Notes: a model not told the origin generated them from the letters alone. Positions 24,780-33,355 are shown, counted from the first letter of the stretch. The stretch is DNA of 39,780 nt from Bacillota bacterium (GCA_012837715.1 DUQR01000046.1:1-39780); one strand, 5' to 3'. Numbers and translations are program-made.

Positions 24780-25085
24780 TCACCGGTTGATTTTAGTTCG
24801 GCCAGAAAACCCCTTTCGGAACCTATAGACTTGCCCGTGCTGAATCGGGACCGATTCCACGGGCAAGTTGATTCCTGTCACATAAGGAAGGGAGATCCCG
24901 GCGCCAATTCGTTTGGCGGTCCTGGGTGGTTGACGCAAGATCATGGTATGGTCGGTGTGATGGCCGGGCATTTTGGGGTTAAAACCCGATTTGGTCAGGT
25001 TGAACGTTCCTTGGAAGTTGGTCATATTCGTCATTACTTTGTTGATCTCCATGGTTGATTGGGTCATCGGTTGCATATTCTCCAT
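24780..25085 (-). CDS. Unknown 101-residue protein, gene contains a 40-base hairpin
   Basis: ATG at 25085 has AAAAGGAG eight bases upstream, the main reason for preferring this strand over an equally long opposite frame. The N-terminus is Met/Asn/Thr/Gln-rich (MENMQPMTQSTMEINKVMTN), the C-terminus basic (FRKGFSGRTKINR). No membrane segment and no recognised domain. Codons 72-85 coincide with a strong DNA inverted repeat (24829-24868). It lies about 70 bases upstream of the DUF421 gene on the same strand, so co-transcription is possible. Confidence 0.5.
   Translation of the reverse strand: MENMQPMTQSTMEINKVMTNMTNFQGTFNLTKSGFNPKMPGHHTDHTMILRQPPRTAKRIGAGISLPYVTGINLPVESVPIQHGQVYRFRKGFSGRTKINR
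24829..24868. repeat. Long inverted repeat inside the unknown gene
   Basis: ACTTGCCCGTG (24829-24839) pairs with CACGGGCAAGT (24858-24868); inside, GAATCGG (24842-24848) pairs with CCGATTC (24851-24857). The only unpaired bases are a CT bulge and a very short loop, so nearly 18 bp of stem fit in 40 bases. Confidence 0.85.
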
Positions 25086-25251
25086 CTAAACAGCTCCTTT
25101 TATTTTAACTTCAGAGGTAGTTTTTGATGATGGACAAATAATATGCACCATGCTGGTAGGGTGGGGTGGTCGACAAGTTTGTTCGTGAAAGCAAATTGTA
25201 TGAATTAAAACCGGACGCTAGAATGTTTGGGTTATTTCAGCCAATTCATAG

Positions 25252-25281
25252 TTGGTGTTTTAGATCCGGGACAAGTATAAT
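25252..25281 (+). promoter_or_regulatory. Probable promoter of the effector-binding protein
   Basis: TTGGTG (25252-25257), 18 bases, then a perfect TATAAT (25276-25281). The transcript would have a leader of about 160 bases, in which no convincing gene or riboswitch is seen. Confidence 0.5.
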
Positions 25282-25449
25282 TATGGTAAATAAGAAGGGC
25301 TGTCCGCATTATAAAAATCTAATGGGTACTTGCAATAGATGGCACAAAAAGTCGGGCACGGTATTTCTCCCTCGGCGGCGAAAACCAAAGGGGTAAACCT
25401 CAAATCGTTTGCACCGGTCAGAATCAAATTAATATTGGAGGGTGGACAA

Positions 25450-25896
25450 ATGCTCGAGTACAAGATCGTGGAAAAGGCACAGTTTACGGTGATGGGTAAA
25501 GCGAGGACCTTCGCCACGGATACTGCTTATCGTGAGATCCCCAAGTTTTGGGAGGAACACCTGCAGAGTGAAGAAACGAACATCGTTTGCGGGATGTACG
25601 GGGTCTGCATCGACAATGACGGGAAAAAATTTGAGTACCTGATCGCGGACAACTACTTACCATGGAACGAGGTTCCTGACGGCTATGAAACCCGGGTGAT
25701 TCCCGCCGGAACATGGGCGGTCTTCCCGTGCCGGGGCGCCTTGCCCAAAGCATTGCAGGATGTTAACACCAGAATTTGGAGCGAATGGCTGCCAAGTTGC
25801 AAGGAATACAAGCTTGCGAGAAACTATACTATTGAACTCTACGCCCCGCCGGCAATCCTTAAAATTTTTTTGATTAAGGAATACTTCCCAGCTTAA
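25450..25896 (+). CDS. GyrI-like/effector-binding domain protein
   Basis: 148 residues. MLEYKIVEKAQFTVMGKARTF, EIPKFWEEH, VCGMYGVCIDNDGKKFEYLIADNY and YETRVIPAGTWAVFPCRGALPKALQDVN..IWSEWLP are the stand-alone AraC effector-binding (GyrI-like small-molecule-binding) fold. TTGGAGGGTGGACAA precedes the ATG. The family usually ends with YTIELY...EIWIPV; here the sequence after YTIELYAPPA changes to ILKIFLIKEYFPA, so the C-terminus may be altered. No DNA-binding domain, so ligand sensing or sequestration is likely. Confidence 0.82.
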   Translation: MLEYKIVEKAQFTVMGKARTFATDTAYREIPKFWEEHLQSEETNIVCGMYGVCIDNDGKKFEYLIADNYLPWNEVPDGYETRVIPAGTWAVFPCRGALPKALQDVNTRIWSEWLPSCKEYKLARNYTIELYAPPAILKIFLIKEYFPA

Positions 25897-25923
25897 CACT
25901 ATTTGTTTGATGAGTATGGATTT

Positions 25924-25955
25924 GAAACTCGCTTTTAAGCGGGTTTCATTTGTTT
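25924..25955 (+). terminator. Terminator after the effector-binding gene
   Basis: GAAACTCGC (25924-25932) pairs with GCGGGTTTC (25939-25947), one T.G pair, followed by ATTTGTTTT. Confidence 0.7.
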
Positions 25956-26018
25956 TGAAAGTTATGCGGGTTTGAGGAAAGATAGAAAAAATATAAAGGC
26001 AAGCACTTGCATTTTTAA

Positions 26019-26060
26019 ATAACATATGTTATATAATATAAATTATATAACATATGTTAT
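26019..26060. promoter_or_regulatory. Duplicated operator of the TetR-CPBP operon
   Basis: ATAACATATGTTAT occurs twice as a perfect palindrome, at 26019-26032 and 26047-26060 (the second extends to 16 bp). Centres are 28 bases apart, close to three helical turns. Between them lies TATAAT-like sequence, and TTGCAT just upstream (near 26008) can serve as -35. This is a typical TetR autoregulatory site. Confidence 0.85.
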
Positions 26061-26075
26061 AAGGATGGTGATGAT

Positions 26076-26648
26076 ATGGGACCCAAGGTTAAATTCACCA
26101 AGGAACAGATTATCGATACAGCTTTTAAAATAGCTCAGACAGAGGGAATCGACAGTATAACTATGAGAAAAATCGCAGAAAAAATGGGCAGTTCAGTTGC
26201 ACCCATCTACGTAAATTTTAAAAACGTTGATGAACTGAAGGAAGCTTTAATGGAAAGGATTATTAGTGTTAGCCGGCAGATTTTAAAGGAGGAAAGTACC
26301 GGTAACCCCTTCCACGATATAGGAATCGCAAGTCTTAGATTTGCTGTGGAATATAGCGTTATTTTTAGAGATTTAGTAATAAAAAGTGGCAAATACATGC
26401 AAGGCTATGATGAAAAAATGATGCCGGCGTTAATTGAAGAGATGCAAAAGGATCCTGCGCTGAACGGGTTCACCGTCGAGGAGTTAAAAACAATCTTACT
26501 TAAAATGAGGATATTTCAAGTAGGGCTTTCGGTGCTGGCTGCCAACAGCTTACTGCCTAAAGAGTACACCAACCAAGATATGATAGATATCTTATCAAGT
26601 ACCGCTGATGATGTAATAATGTCAGCGAAAATGAGGAGAGGATTATGA
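26076..26648 (+). CDS. TetR/AcrR family transcriptional regulator
   Basis: 190 residues. The N-terminal helix-turn-helix is FTKEQIIDTAFKIAQTEGID.ITMRKIAEKMGSSVAPIYVNFKN (8-50). The C-terminal ligand domain is divergent. The ATG has AAGGATGGTGATG upstream. Its stop overlaps the next start as ATGA, so it is translationally coupled to the CPBP gene. It is expected to bind the two palindromes at 26019-26060 and repress its own operon. The pair is noticeably more A/T-rich than most neighbours. Confidence 0.93.
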   Translation: MGPKVKFTKEQIIDTAFKIAQTEGIDSITMRKIAEKMGSSVAPIYVNFKNVDELKEALMERIISVSRQILKEESTGNPFHDIGIASLRFAVEYSVIFRDLVIKSGKYMQGYDEKMMPALIEEMQKDPALNGFTVEELKTILLKMRIFQVGLSVLAANSLLPKEYTNQDMIDILSSTADDVIMSAKMRRGL

Positions 26649-27514
26649 TGACTAAAAAAACCTTTCGTAATATTGGGATTTTTATTTTTTTTGTTATCAT
26701 AAGCGGCTGGATAGGAGTTCTTGTGGATTCAGTTCTTATTGCCCAGCCTGAAGGTGATTCACTTGGTATGGGAATATGGCTGGTATTGCCCCTGCTGACC
26801 GCTTTTATAATCATCATTTTTTCCAAGGTAAGCCGGAAGGATATTGGCTTAAAGCCGAAGATCAAAGGCAATATGAAATGGTACTTGGCCTCTGCCCTGA
26901 TTTTCCCTGTGGTTACGGCAATTATGCTGCTAATCGGCGCGGTAACCAATTGGATAGACCTGTCCGCATTTAATCTCAAATCATTTATCATAGTTTTTTG
27001 TAGTACCTTGTTGGTTAATTTTATTATAAATATCTTCGAGGAAACCGCTTGGCGTGGTTATTTAACTTCCCAGTTAGTCAATTTAGATCTTAATGACCTG
27101 AAACTGTATCTTGTTGTCGCTTGTGTGTGGGCCCTGTGGCATCTCCCGTATTACCTGGTGTTTTTACCAGAGGCGGATCTTAGGGCAGTCATGCCTGTCA
27201 GCCGGGCTATTTATGTCGTTGTTGCCTTCACAACATTTATATCTTGGACGGTAATGTTCACAGAGCTTTTTAGGGTAACCAAATCGGTATGGCCATGTGT
27301 TATTTTACATACCGTAGAGGATTCGCTGATAAATCCTTTAGTAATATCAGGTTATATCAGTATCGCAGCCGGAAAAGAAATCCTCATTTCACCAATCAAT
27401 GGAATAATCACCTCCATTCTATACCTAGCTGTTGGAATCGGAATAAGAGCTTATAGAAAGAAAAAATATCCTGCAAATTTTGTGCCACCATCGATGTGGC
27501 GGAAGGAGTCTTAA
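26645..27514 (+). CDS. CPBP-family intramembrane protease
   Basis: 289 residues, about eight membrane segments. The CPBP (Abi) motifs are present: E132-E133-x3-R137 in EETAWRG, H166 in WHLPYYL and H in ILHTVEDS. These residues form the glutamic-type protease site seen in Rce1. Coupled to the TetR gene by ATGA overlap and followed by a small membrane-protein frame. Bacterial members are linked to bacteriocin immunity and peptide processing; the target here is unknown. Confidence 0.9.
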   Translation: MMTKKTFRNIGIFIFFVIISGWIGVLVDSVLIAQPEGDSLGMGIWLVLPLLTAFIIIIFSKVSRKDIGLKPKIKGNMKWYLASALIFPVVTAIMLLIGAVTNWIDLSAFNLKSFIIVFCSTLLVNFIINIFEETAWRGYLTSQLVNLDLNDLKLYLVVACVWALWHLPYYLVFLPEADLRAVMPVSRAIYVVVAFTTFISWTVMFTELFRVTKSVWPCVILHTVEDSLINPLVISGYISIAAGKEILISPINGIITSILYLAVGIGIRAYRKKKYPANFVPPSMWRKES

Positions 27515-27515
27515 C

Positions 27516-27640
27516 ATGAGTCAAGGGTATAGGAATGAACGTGATTACGCCGAGCCTGGCTTTATTTTGGTATTGCGGCAGTTGTATACTTTGTAAGTTC
27601 ATTGTTAATTATAAAATACCGCAATATGCCAAGGAAGTGA
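27516..27640 (+). pseudogene. Small membrane protein with an apparent one-base frameshift
   Basis: ATG at 27516 has GGAAGGAG eight bases upstream and follows the CPBP stop by one base. It encodes MSQGYRNERDYAEP and then, after a one-base shift at GAGCCTGG (about 27555), WLYFGIAAVVYFVSSLLIIK plus YRNMPRK and a stop at 27640. Without the shift the frame stops after 26 codons. The repaired product is 41 residues with one membrane helix, a plausible third member of the TetR-CPBP operon. Confidence 0.55.
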
Positions 27641-27989
27641 AATTCAGACTTATCCCCGGTATATGGTAAAAAATTAAAGATTGACAAGGGGATGGTTCCT
27701 TTATCTTTGTATGCAGGCGGTTGTTTGTAATGCTCCAATTTCGGCTAGCGAATTATTTCGTCTCCCGTTGTTTACGCAGGGGACGATTTTTTTATTTAAA
27801 GGATATATGGTTTTTTGTCGCTGCAGGTTATATGGGCTTGGGTTCAAGCCGGATTATTCTACAAAATTTGGCATCAGGCAAGGAAAAGGGGAGGCGGCAA
27901 CGAATCAGTTGTTATTCCACCGGAACAGATTCCCCGGACAGATGAGGAAGGACGGTTCCAACGGGTGAAAAGACACAGGAAGGAGGCAT
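27641..27989. other. Gap with overlapping frames but no supported gene
   Basis: Three short forward frames overlap here. One encodes a possible membrane stretch (LSLQVIWAWVQAGLFYKIWH, from about 27815) followed by a charged tail, but none has a good ribosome site. It may be the broken 5' part of the NHL-repeat gene that follows. Confidence 0.4.
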
Positions 27990-28680
27990 ATCCTTTCAAA
28001 CACGGGGCTCAACCAGATCCTTGGGCTAGACCTCAAAAATGGCAAGGCGGATGTTCTCATAGATTTGAACAAACATGGGGTGGATTCAAAAAGGTCAAAA
28101 CAGTGGCCGGAAATGGCAAAAGCGGCTATACTGGCGACGGGGGGCACCCTCTATCCGCAGCATTCGGGAGCAAAAAAAGTGGAAAATCTGATGGTCCATG
28201 GGCTTTCTGTATTGATGAAGAAAACAACATCTATATTGGAGACACGCAAAACCATGTGGTAAGGTATGCTCGACCGGAAGAGCAATACTTTGCAGACTGT
28301 TGCGGGAGGAGTAGAGTATAAGGTTAAGTTAAGAAACAGTCGTACGATCAGAAAACGTTATGAACTAATGCTTCCATCAATATGCTGGATGGATTATTGC
28401 CAAGGGATGCTCTACATCACCGACATGATTGGGGATTTGATTGTCCTAGTCAAGAGTTAAGACAGAAAAATAGTCCAAATGGACGATTGGACGATGCGCC
28501 ACGCGAAAACCCGCTCATGTTTGTGACACAATCGGTGGCATAGGCGTACCTCCGGAAGAAATCCATGAAAATGTGGTTCTTGCTCCCTGGTGGGAACCAT
28601 CTACCTTGCCGGATTTGGGGAAAGCCGATTTTTTGAATGAATCGGATTATTCGGCAGTGAAAGTATGGAGGGTATCACTT
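27990..28680 (+). pseudogene. Decayed NHL-repeat protein gene
   Basis: NHL-repeat features are spread over different frames: NTGLNQILGLDLKNGKADVL in one, then TVAGNGKSGYTGDGG...IYIGDTQNHVVR in a second, MLDRKSNTLQTVAGG and MLYITDMIGDLIVLVK in a third, and after two more shifts NGRLDDAPRENPLMF and DTIGGIGVPPEEIHENVV. At least four one-base shifts are needed: near 28085 (an A-run), 28264, 28456 and 28513. The flanking genes are intact, so decay is more likely than random error. NHL repeats form beta-propellers for protein or sugar binding. The tail segment is not recognised. Confidence 0.7.
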
Positions 28681-29444
28681 TGTCAAAGGTTGAAGAGAAA
28701 CTGGCCAAGTCATTGACGGCGGAGACCACGGAGCTCATCCCTTATCTGCCCTATCTATTGCAGGATTTATGGGAGCTTGGTTCATCGCCCCGGGATATGC
28801 TGGAGTTGATTAGAAAACACATTCATGTGTCGGCGGAAACCAAGATCCTTGATTTGGCCTGCGGCAAGGGGGCGGTAAGTGTTAACCTGGCTAAGGAACT
28901 TGGCTGCATGGTCCGGGGGATTGATCTCATTCCTGAATTTATTGATTTTGCGCGGAAAAAAGCTATAGAATACGGGGTTGAGGCTTTATGTGAATTTATA
29001 GTGGGAGATATCAACGAGGCGGTCAATGCGGAGCGGGATTATGATCTGGTAGTTCTTGGGGCTGTTGGCGTTGTGCTCGGAACTCCGGAAGAAACCATCA
29101 GGAAGCTAAAGCAGACAATAAAACCGGAGGGGTATATTCTGATCGATGACGCTTATGGTAAGAAAGGTGTTGGGGACGGTTATTGCTCAAGAGAAGAGTG
29201 GCTTTTAATTTTGGAAAAAATGAAAGTCCGGCTGATCGCAGAGAAGATTGTTGAAGAGGATGAACTAATTGACCTTAATCGTGAACAACAAGGGTTGATC
29301 CGAAAAAGAGCCAATGAACTTATGAAGAAGTACCCGGAAAAAGCCAACTTGTTTGGGGATTATATCCGAAGCCAACAGGCGGAGTGCGATCTACTGGAGA
29401 ATGATGTTATCGGGGTCACCATGCTTATCCAAAAGATGAAGTAA
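28680..29444 (+). CDS. Class I SAM-dependent methyltransferase
   Basis: 254 residues from TTG at 28680, chosen because GGAGGG lies seven bases upstream; the ATG at 28665 forms part of that site. SAM motif ILDLACGKGAVSVNLAKELG at about 56-75, then GIDLIPEFIDFARKKA, DYDLVVLGAVG and IKPEGYILIDDAYG. The C-terminal helical part (ELIDLNREQQGLIRKRANEL...DYIRSQQAECDLLEND) resembles small-molecule methyltransferases. It lies 17 bases before an MFS transporter gene, suggesting a two-gene unit. Substrate unknown. Confidence 0.88.
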   Translation: MSKVEEKLAKSLTAETTELIPYLPYLLQDLWELGSSPRDMLELIRKHIHVSAETKILDLACGKGAVSVNLAKELGCMVRGIDLIPEFIDFARKKAIEYGVEALCEFIVGDINEAVNAERDYDLVVLGAVGVVLGTPEETIRKLKQTIKPEGYILIDDAYGKKGVGDGYCSREEWLLILEKMKVRLIAEKIVEEDELIDLNREQQGLIRKRANELMKKYPEKANLFGDYIRSQQAECDLLENDVIGVTMLIQKMK

Positions 29445-29461
29445 AAAAAGGAGTATTGCTT

Positions 29462-30634
29462 ATGTATTCGTTGTTGTTGGTCCTGATCTACCTGGCCTTT
29501 ATCAGTCTGGGTTTACCGGATGCCCTTCTAGGCTCGGCCTGGCCTTTCATGTATCCCCTGCTGAAGGTGCCTGTATCTTATGCCGGCGTGCTTTCCATGA
29601 TTATTGCCGGAGGGACCATCATTTCGAGCCTAAACACCAGCCGGGTAGTTAGCCGGTTCGGCACCGGTCTTGTTACGGCGGTTAGCGTTTTGCTGACCGC
29701 AGTGGCGCTCCTGGGGTTCTCTGTTTCTAGCGCTTTTTGGATGCTTTGCCTTTGGGCCATTCCCTATGGCCTTGGCGCCGGCTCCGTGGATGCGGCTTTG
29801 AATAATTTTGTGGCGCTTTATTATGCTTCGAAGCACATGAGCTGGCTGCATTGTTTTTGGGGCGTGGGCGTTTCGATCGGACCCTATATTATGAGTTACA
29901 GTTTGACAATGAGCAATAGTTGGGAAAGGGGTTATGCCCTCGTCGGCCTTCTTCAAATTATTTTGACAGGGCTTCTTTTTCTCAGTTTGCCGCTCTGGAG
30001 AAAGCAGGCCCAAGCGAAGCGAGCAAGTCAAAGGGAGACCCCTAAAGCTTTGAAAATCCATGAGGCATTGCGAATAAAAGGGGTTAAGCAGGTGTTGGTG
30101 GCCTTTTTCGGTTATTGTGCTCTCGAGACCACGACCGGTCTCTGGGCCAGCAGCTATTTGGTCTTGCAACGGGGGGTTACGGTTGAAGCGGCAGCTAGAT
30201 GGGCTTCTTTATTCTATTTAGGTATTACGCTTGGACGCTTTTTGAACGGTTTTGTTACCGACCGACTGGGTAACCGTAAGATGATCCGGATCGGCCTGGC
30301 GATCATTGCCATGGGGTTATTGGCGGTGATGCTGCCTGTGCCGACTGGTCTTTTACCTTTGGTGGGTTTGGTTTTGATTGGTCTGGGCTGCGCGCCGATC
30401 TATCCCTGCATCATCCATGAGACGCCCAGGAATTTTGGGGCAGAGAATTCGCAAGCAATCATTGGTATTCAAATGGCCAGCGCTTATGTGGGATCAACAT
30501 TTATGCCGCCTCTTTTTGGTCTGTTGGTCAATTATATATTAATTGCCTTATATCCGTTTTATTTGAGTCTGTTTCTGGTTTTAATGGTTGTGATGACCGA
30601 AAGACTTAATCGTCTTGTCACCAGTGAAATATAG
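29462..30634 (+). CDS. MFS transporter, FucP-like
   Basis: 390 residues, about twelve membrane helices with a basic central loop (WRKQAQAKRASQRETPKALK). The first helix reads LIYLAFISLGLPDALLGSAWP, the second half has TLGRFLNGFVTDRLGNRKMI, the MFS motif A equivalent. The pattern is that of the fucose/sugar permease branch found in Firmicutes. ATG at 29462 has AGGAG eight bases upstream; a TTG two codons earlier is possible. Paired with the preceding methyltransferase. Cargo unknown. Confidence 0.9.
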   Translation: MYSLLLVLIYLAFISLGLPDALLGSAWPFMYPLLKVPVSYAGVLSMIIAGGTIISSLNTSRVVSRFGTGLVTAVSVLLTAVALLGFSVSSAFWMLCLWAIPYGLGAGSVDAALNNFVALYYASKHMSWLHCFWGVGVSIGPYIMSYSLTMSNSWERGYALVGLLQIILTGLLFLSLPLWRKQAQAKRASQRETPKALKIHEALRIKGVKQVLVAFFGYCALETTTGLWASSYLVLQRGVTVEAAARWASLFYLGITLGRFLNGFVTDRLGNRKMIRIGLAIIAMGLLAVMLPVPTGLLPLVGLVLIGLGCAPIYPCIIHETPRNFGAENSQAIIGIQMASAYVGSTFMPPLFGLLVNYILIALYPFYLSLFLVLMVVMTERLNRLVTSEI

Positions 30635-30732
30635 GTTTAGGCGCTGTTTATTAAAAGACGATCGTCAAAATAAAGAACAAGGGTTACAGGGAGTGGGAAC
30701 GGACCCCCCGCTTTGTGGAGTGGGCTAGTTGT

Positions 30733-30761
30733 GATCCACCGGCACAAGCGAAGGGTGGATC
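30733..30761 (+). other. Hairpin upstream of the oxidoreductase operon
   Basis: GATCCACC (30733-30740) pairs perfectly with GGTGGATC (30754-30761) around a 13-base loop, without a T-run. It lies in the 180-base gap before the GTG at 30817 and could be a leader structure or an operator. Confidence 0.4.
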
Positions 30762-30816
30762 CCCGTTAGATTAACATGTCCGTCGTAAACGAAAAGCTGG
30801 AAAGGGGGAAGCGAAG

Positions 30817-32145
30817 GTGAGCTTTAAATTTCGTTACCGGAGTCCGGAAGAGACTGCGCAAGCCGCTACTACCTTGGGTTTGTCGATGGGGTTTAGTACC
30901 GATTATCAAAGGTTGGGGGAAGGTTTAACCTTAGGGCAGCGGACTATCCCTAACCGCCTGGTTGTCCAGCCCATGGAAGGATTTGACGGTGTAAACCAAG
31001 GAGAACCGGGTGAATTAACCTTCCGCCGTTATTTGCGCTATGCCAAGGGGGGCGCCGGGATAATCTGGTTTGAAGCTACGGCAATCCTGCCGGAAGCCCG
31101 TACCAATCCGCAACAATTGGTGCTCAACAGCGAAACCGTGGATGCCTTTGCTCGACTGGTAGACGCGACGAAGGAGGCAGCTTGGGCCGAGTTCCGACAT
31201 GAGCCTTTCTGTATCTTACAGCTTACCCACTCGGGACGGTTCAGTAAACCGGCAGGTCAACGCCAACCGATCATTGCTGTCCACGACCGGGTCTTTGATG
31301 CCGTCGTTGGAGTGGATGCTGCTTATCCGGTTCTGACCGACGAGGAGCTGGAATGGATTAGAGATACCTTTGGGGAAGCCAGCCGCCTAGCTTACCAAGC
31401 CGGTTTTGACGGGGTAGATATTAAAGCCTGCCACCGTTACCTATTATCGGAGCTTTTGGCGGCGAAGGAGAGGACCGGTTTGTATGGCGGCAGTTATGAA
31501 CGGCGTACCGGTTTACTTAAGGAGATCGTGGCTTTGGTGAAAAATTCTCTCCCCACCCTTACTGTGGCGGTGCGTTTGAACGCGACCGATCTTGTAGACA
31601 CGGCCAATAGCTGGGGGGTAAGTCCGGAGCATCCCGGCCGGCCGGATCTGGGCGAACCATTACGGCTGGTTACGGACCTGGCTGAGCTGGGGGTGGGCTT
31701 GCTCAACATCACCGCGGGAACCCCTTATTATAATCCCCATGTGAACAGGCCTTATGATCAACCGGTGAAAAACGGGTACGCCGCTCCGGAACATCCTTTA
31801 CAAGGGGTTGACCGGCTCTTTAATTTAGCCGCCGCGATTCAAACCCACTTACCGGCGGTACCGGTCGTGGGTAGCGGTTACAGCTGGTTACGGCAGTTCG
31901 GGGGCGCCGCTGCGGCCTATAACCTAAGCCACGGCCGCCATCAGTTGGCCGGGTTTGGTCGCCAGGCCTTCGCCTATCCCGGTTTTGCCCGGGATCTACT
32001 GAGCGGCGAGGGGATGCGGCCCGAAAAAACCTGTATCACCTGTAGTAAATGTTCCCAGTTAATGCAGGTTGGCTCCTCTACGGGGTGCGTCGTCAGGGAT
32101 GCCCGGGTTTACGCCCCTATTTTCCAAAGGGCTGCTCAGGTGTAG
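30817..32145 (+). CDS. NADH:flavin oxidoreductase, Old Yellow Enzyme family
   Basis: 442 residues. The FMN TIM barrel shows LTLGQRTIPNRLVVQPMEGFDG, QLTHSGRFSKPAG, AYQAGFDGVDIKACHRYLLSELL, VAVRLNATD and VPVVGSGYSW. The C-terminus CITCSKCSQ...GC has the cysteine spacing of the [4Fe-4S] subgroup (2,4-dienoyl-CoA reductase-like) but lacks the second NAD domain. Usual HxxHGYL is here CHRYLL. GTG start with AAAGGGGGAAG upstream. First gene of an operon with a zinc alcohol dehydrogenase, a small protein and a Gfo/Idh/MocA dehydrogenase. Substrate unknown. Confidence 0.9.
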   Translation: MSFKFRYRSPEETAQAATTLGLSMGFSTDYQRLGEGLTLGQRTIPNRLVVQPMEGFDGVNQGEPGELTFRRYLRYAKGGAGIIWFEATAILPEARTNPQQLVLNSETVDAFARLVDATKEAAWAEFRHEPFCILQLTHSGRFSKPAGQRQPIIAVHDRVFDAVVGVDAAYPVLTDEELEWIRDTFGEASRLAYQAGFDGVDIKACHRYLLSELLAAKERTGLYGGSYERRTGLLKEIVALVKNSLPTLTVAVRLNATDLVDTANSWGVSPEHPGRPDLGEPLRLVTDLAELGVGLLNITAGTPYYNPHVNRPYDQPVKNGYAAPEHPLQGVDRLFNLAAAIQTHLPAVPVVGSGYSWLRQFGGAAAAYNLSHGRHQLAGFGRQAFAYPGFARDLLSGEGMRPEKTCITCSKCSQLMQVGSSTGCVVRDARVYAPIFQRAAQV

Positions 32146-32172
32146 TGAGTTTGCTCTGAAGGAGGAGAGCTG

Positions 32173-33285
32173 ATGAAAAGTTTGGCGATGGTGTTAACGG
32201 CCTTTGGGCGGAAGCTGGAAGCACGGGAGATCGAGATCCCGCCGCTCGAGGAGGGGCAGATCCTGGTGAAAATCACCGCCGCCGGGGTCTGTGGTTCCGA
32301 TGTGCATATGTATAAAGGGAATGATCCCCGGACGCCGCTCCCCATGATCTTGGGGCATGAAGGCGTTGGCGAAATAGTCGAGCTGCGAGGAAAAAGGTTT
32401 ACCGTGGAGGGGGAAGAATTAAGAGCCGGGGACGCGATCCTCTGGAACCGTGGGGTTTCCTGCGGTCACTGCTATTTCTGCGCCGTGGCCGGAACACCGG
32501 CCTTATGTCCGGAACGATGGGTGTACGGAATCACCAGGCCCTGCACCGAGTGGCCTTATCTCAATGGTTGTTACGCCGAATACATTATCCTTTCCGCCGA
32601 TACGGATCTCTTCAAATTACCCCCCGCCCTCGACCCGGCCGTCGTCGTGCCGGTCTCTTGTTCCGGCGCGACCGCCGCCCATTGTTTTGATTACATCCAA
32701 CCCCGGATCGGCGATACGGTTTTAATCCAAGGGCCCGGACCGGTGGGGATTTTTGCCACTTATTTTGCGGCTTTACATGGAGCCAAAACGATTATTATGA
32801 TCGGCGGTACCGACCGCCGTTTAGCGATCGCCAAAGAATTTGGGGTGACCCACACCCTCAACCGGAAAACCACTTCCATCGAGGACCGCCGTGAGATCAT
32901 TCTCCAGCTTACCCATGGCCGGGGCGTGGACTATGCCATTGAAGCCGTGGGCACGCCTGCGGCGGTGAAAGAGGGGGTCGCTTTGGTCCGGACCGGCGGC
33001 GTTTATTTATCGGTTGGTTTCGGTGATCCCAATGGCCGAGTGGAGCTGGACTGTTTCTTCGATTTAGGCCGGAAAAACCTGACCTATCAAGGGGTGTGGG
33101 TCAGTGCCACCCGGCATACCAGCATTGCGCTCCAGAGTGTCTTGAAAAACCCCTCCCTCTTTGCAACGCTGGTTGACCGGCGGTTACCGCTCACTGAGGC
33201 CAATTTGGCCTTGGATTTAATGGCACAGAAAGAGACCGTAAAAACGGTTCTGTTGCCCGCCGCTGGTGGAGACGGTTCTGAATAG
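32173..33285 (+). CDS. Zinc-dependent medium-chain alcohol/polyol dehydrogenase
   Basis: 370 residues. Catalytic zinc ligands in GVCGSDVH and GHEGVGEI; structural zinc cysteines in CGHCYFCAVAGTPALC; NAD-binding GPGPVGIFATYFAALHGA. The structural-zinc loop is longer than in classical ADHs and resembles the sugar/polyol and phosphonate-pathway branch. ATG at 32173 with GGAGGAGAG upstream, 28 bases after the flavoprotein. Likely oxidises a hydroxyl of the same unknown compound handled by its neighbours. Confidence 0.92.
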   Translation: MKSLAMVLTAFGRKLEAREIEIPPLEEGQILVKITAAGVCGSDVHMYKGNDPRTPLPMILGHEGVGEIVELRGKRFTVEGEELRAGDAILWNRGVSCGHCYFCAVAGTPALCPERWVYGITRPCTEWPYLNGCYAEYIILSADTDLFKLPPALDPAVVVPVSCSGATAAHCFDYIQPRIGDTVLIQGPGPVGIFATYFAALHGAKTIIMIGGTDRRLAIAKEFGVTHTLNRKTTSIEDRREIILQLTHGRGVDYAIEAVGTPAAVKEGVALVRTGGVYLSVGFGDPNGRVELDCFFDLGRKNLTYQGVWVSATRHTSIALQSVLKNPSLFATLVDRRLPLTEANLALDLMAQKETVKTVLLPAAGGDGSE

Positions 33286-33355
33286 GAAGGTTTTTATTTC
33301 ACTACAGTTTGAAATAAAGGTTATTGCAGTGGGACTAAAGCTTAGGGAGGAAGCC

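Noticed and set aside
24782-24793. Third LacI operator (ACCGGTTGA near 24,782)
   Set aside because: Only half of the palindrome matches and it lies at the end of an unrelated gene; probably chance.
24771-25058. Rightward 95-codon frame opposite the 101-residue unknown gene
   Set aside because: No ribosome binding site and no recognisable domain; the leftward frame has AAAAGGAG well placed before its ATG.
25166-25396. Rightward 76-codon frame before the effector-binding gene
   Set aside because: Weak ribosome site, no domain, Arg/Lys-rich random-looking tail, and the better promoter (25,252) starts inside it.
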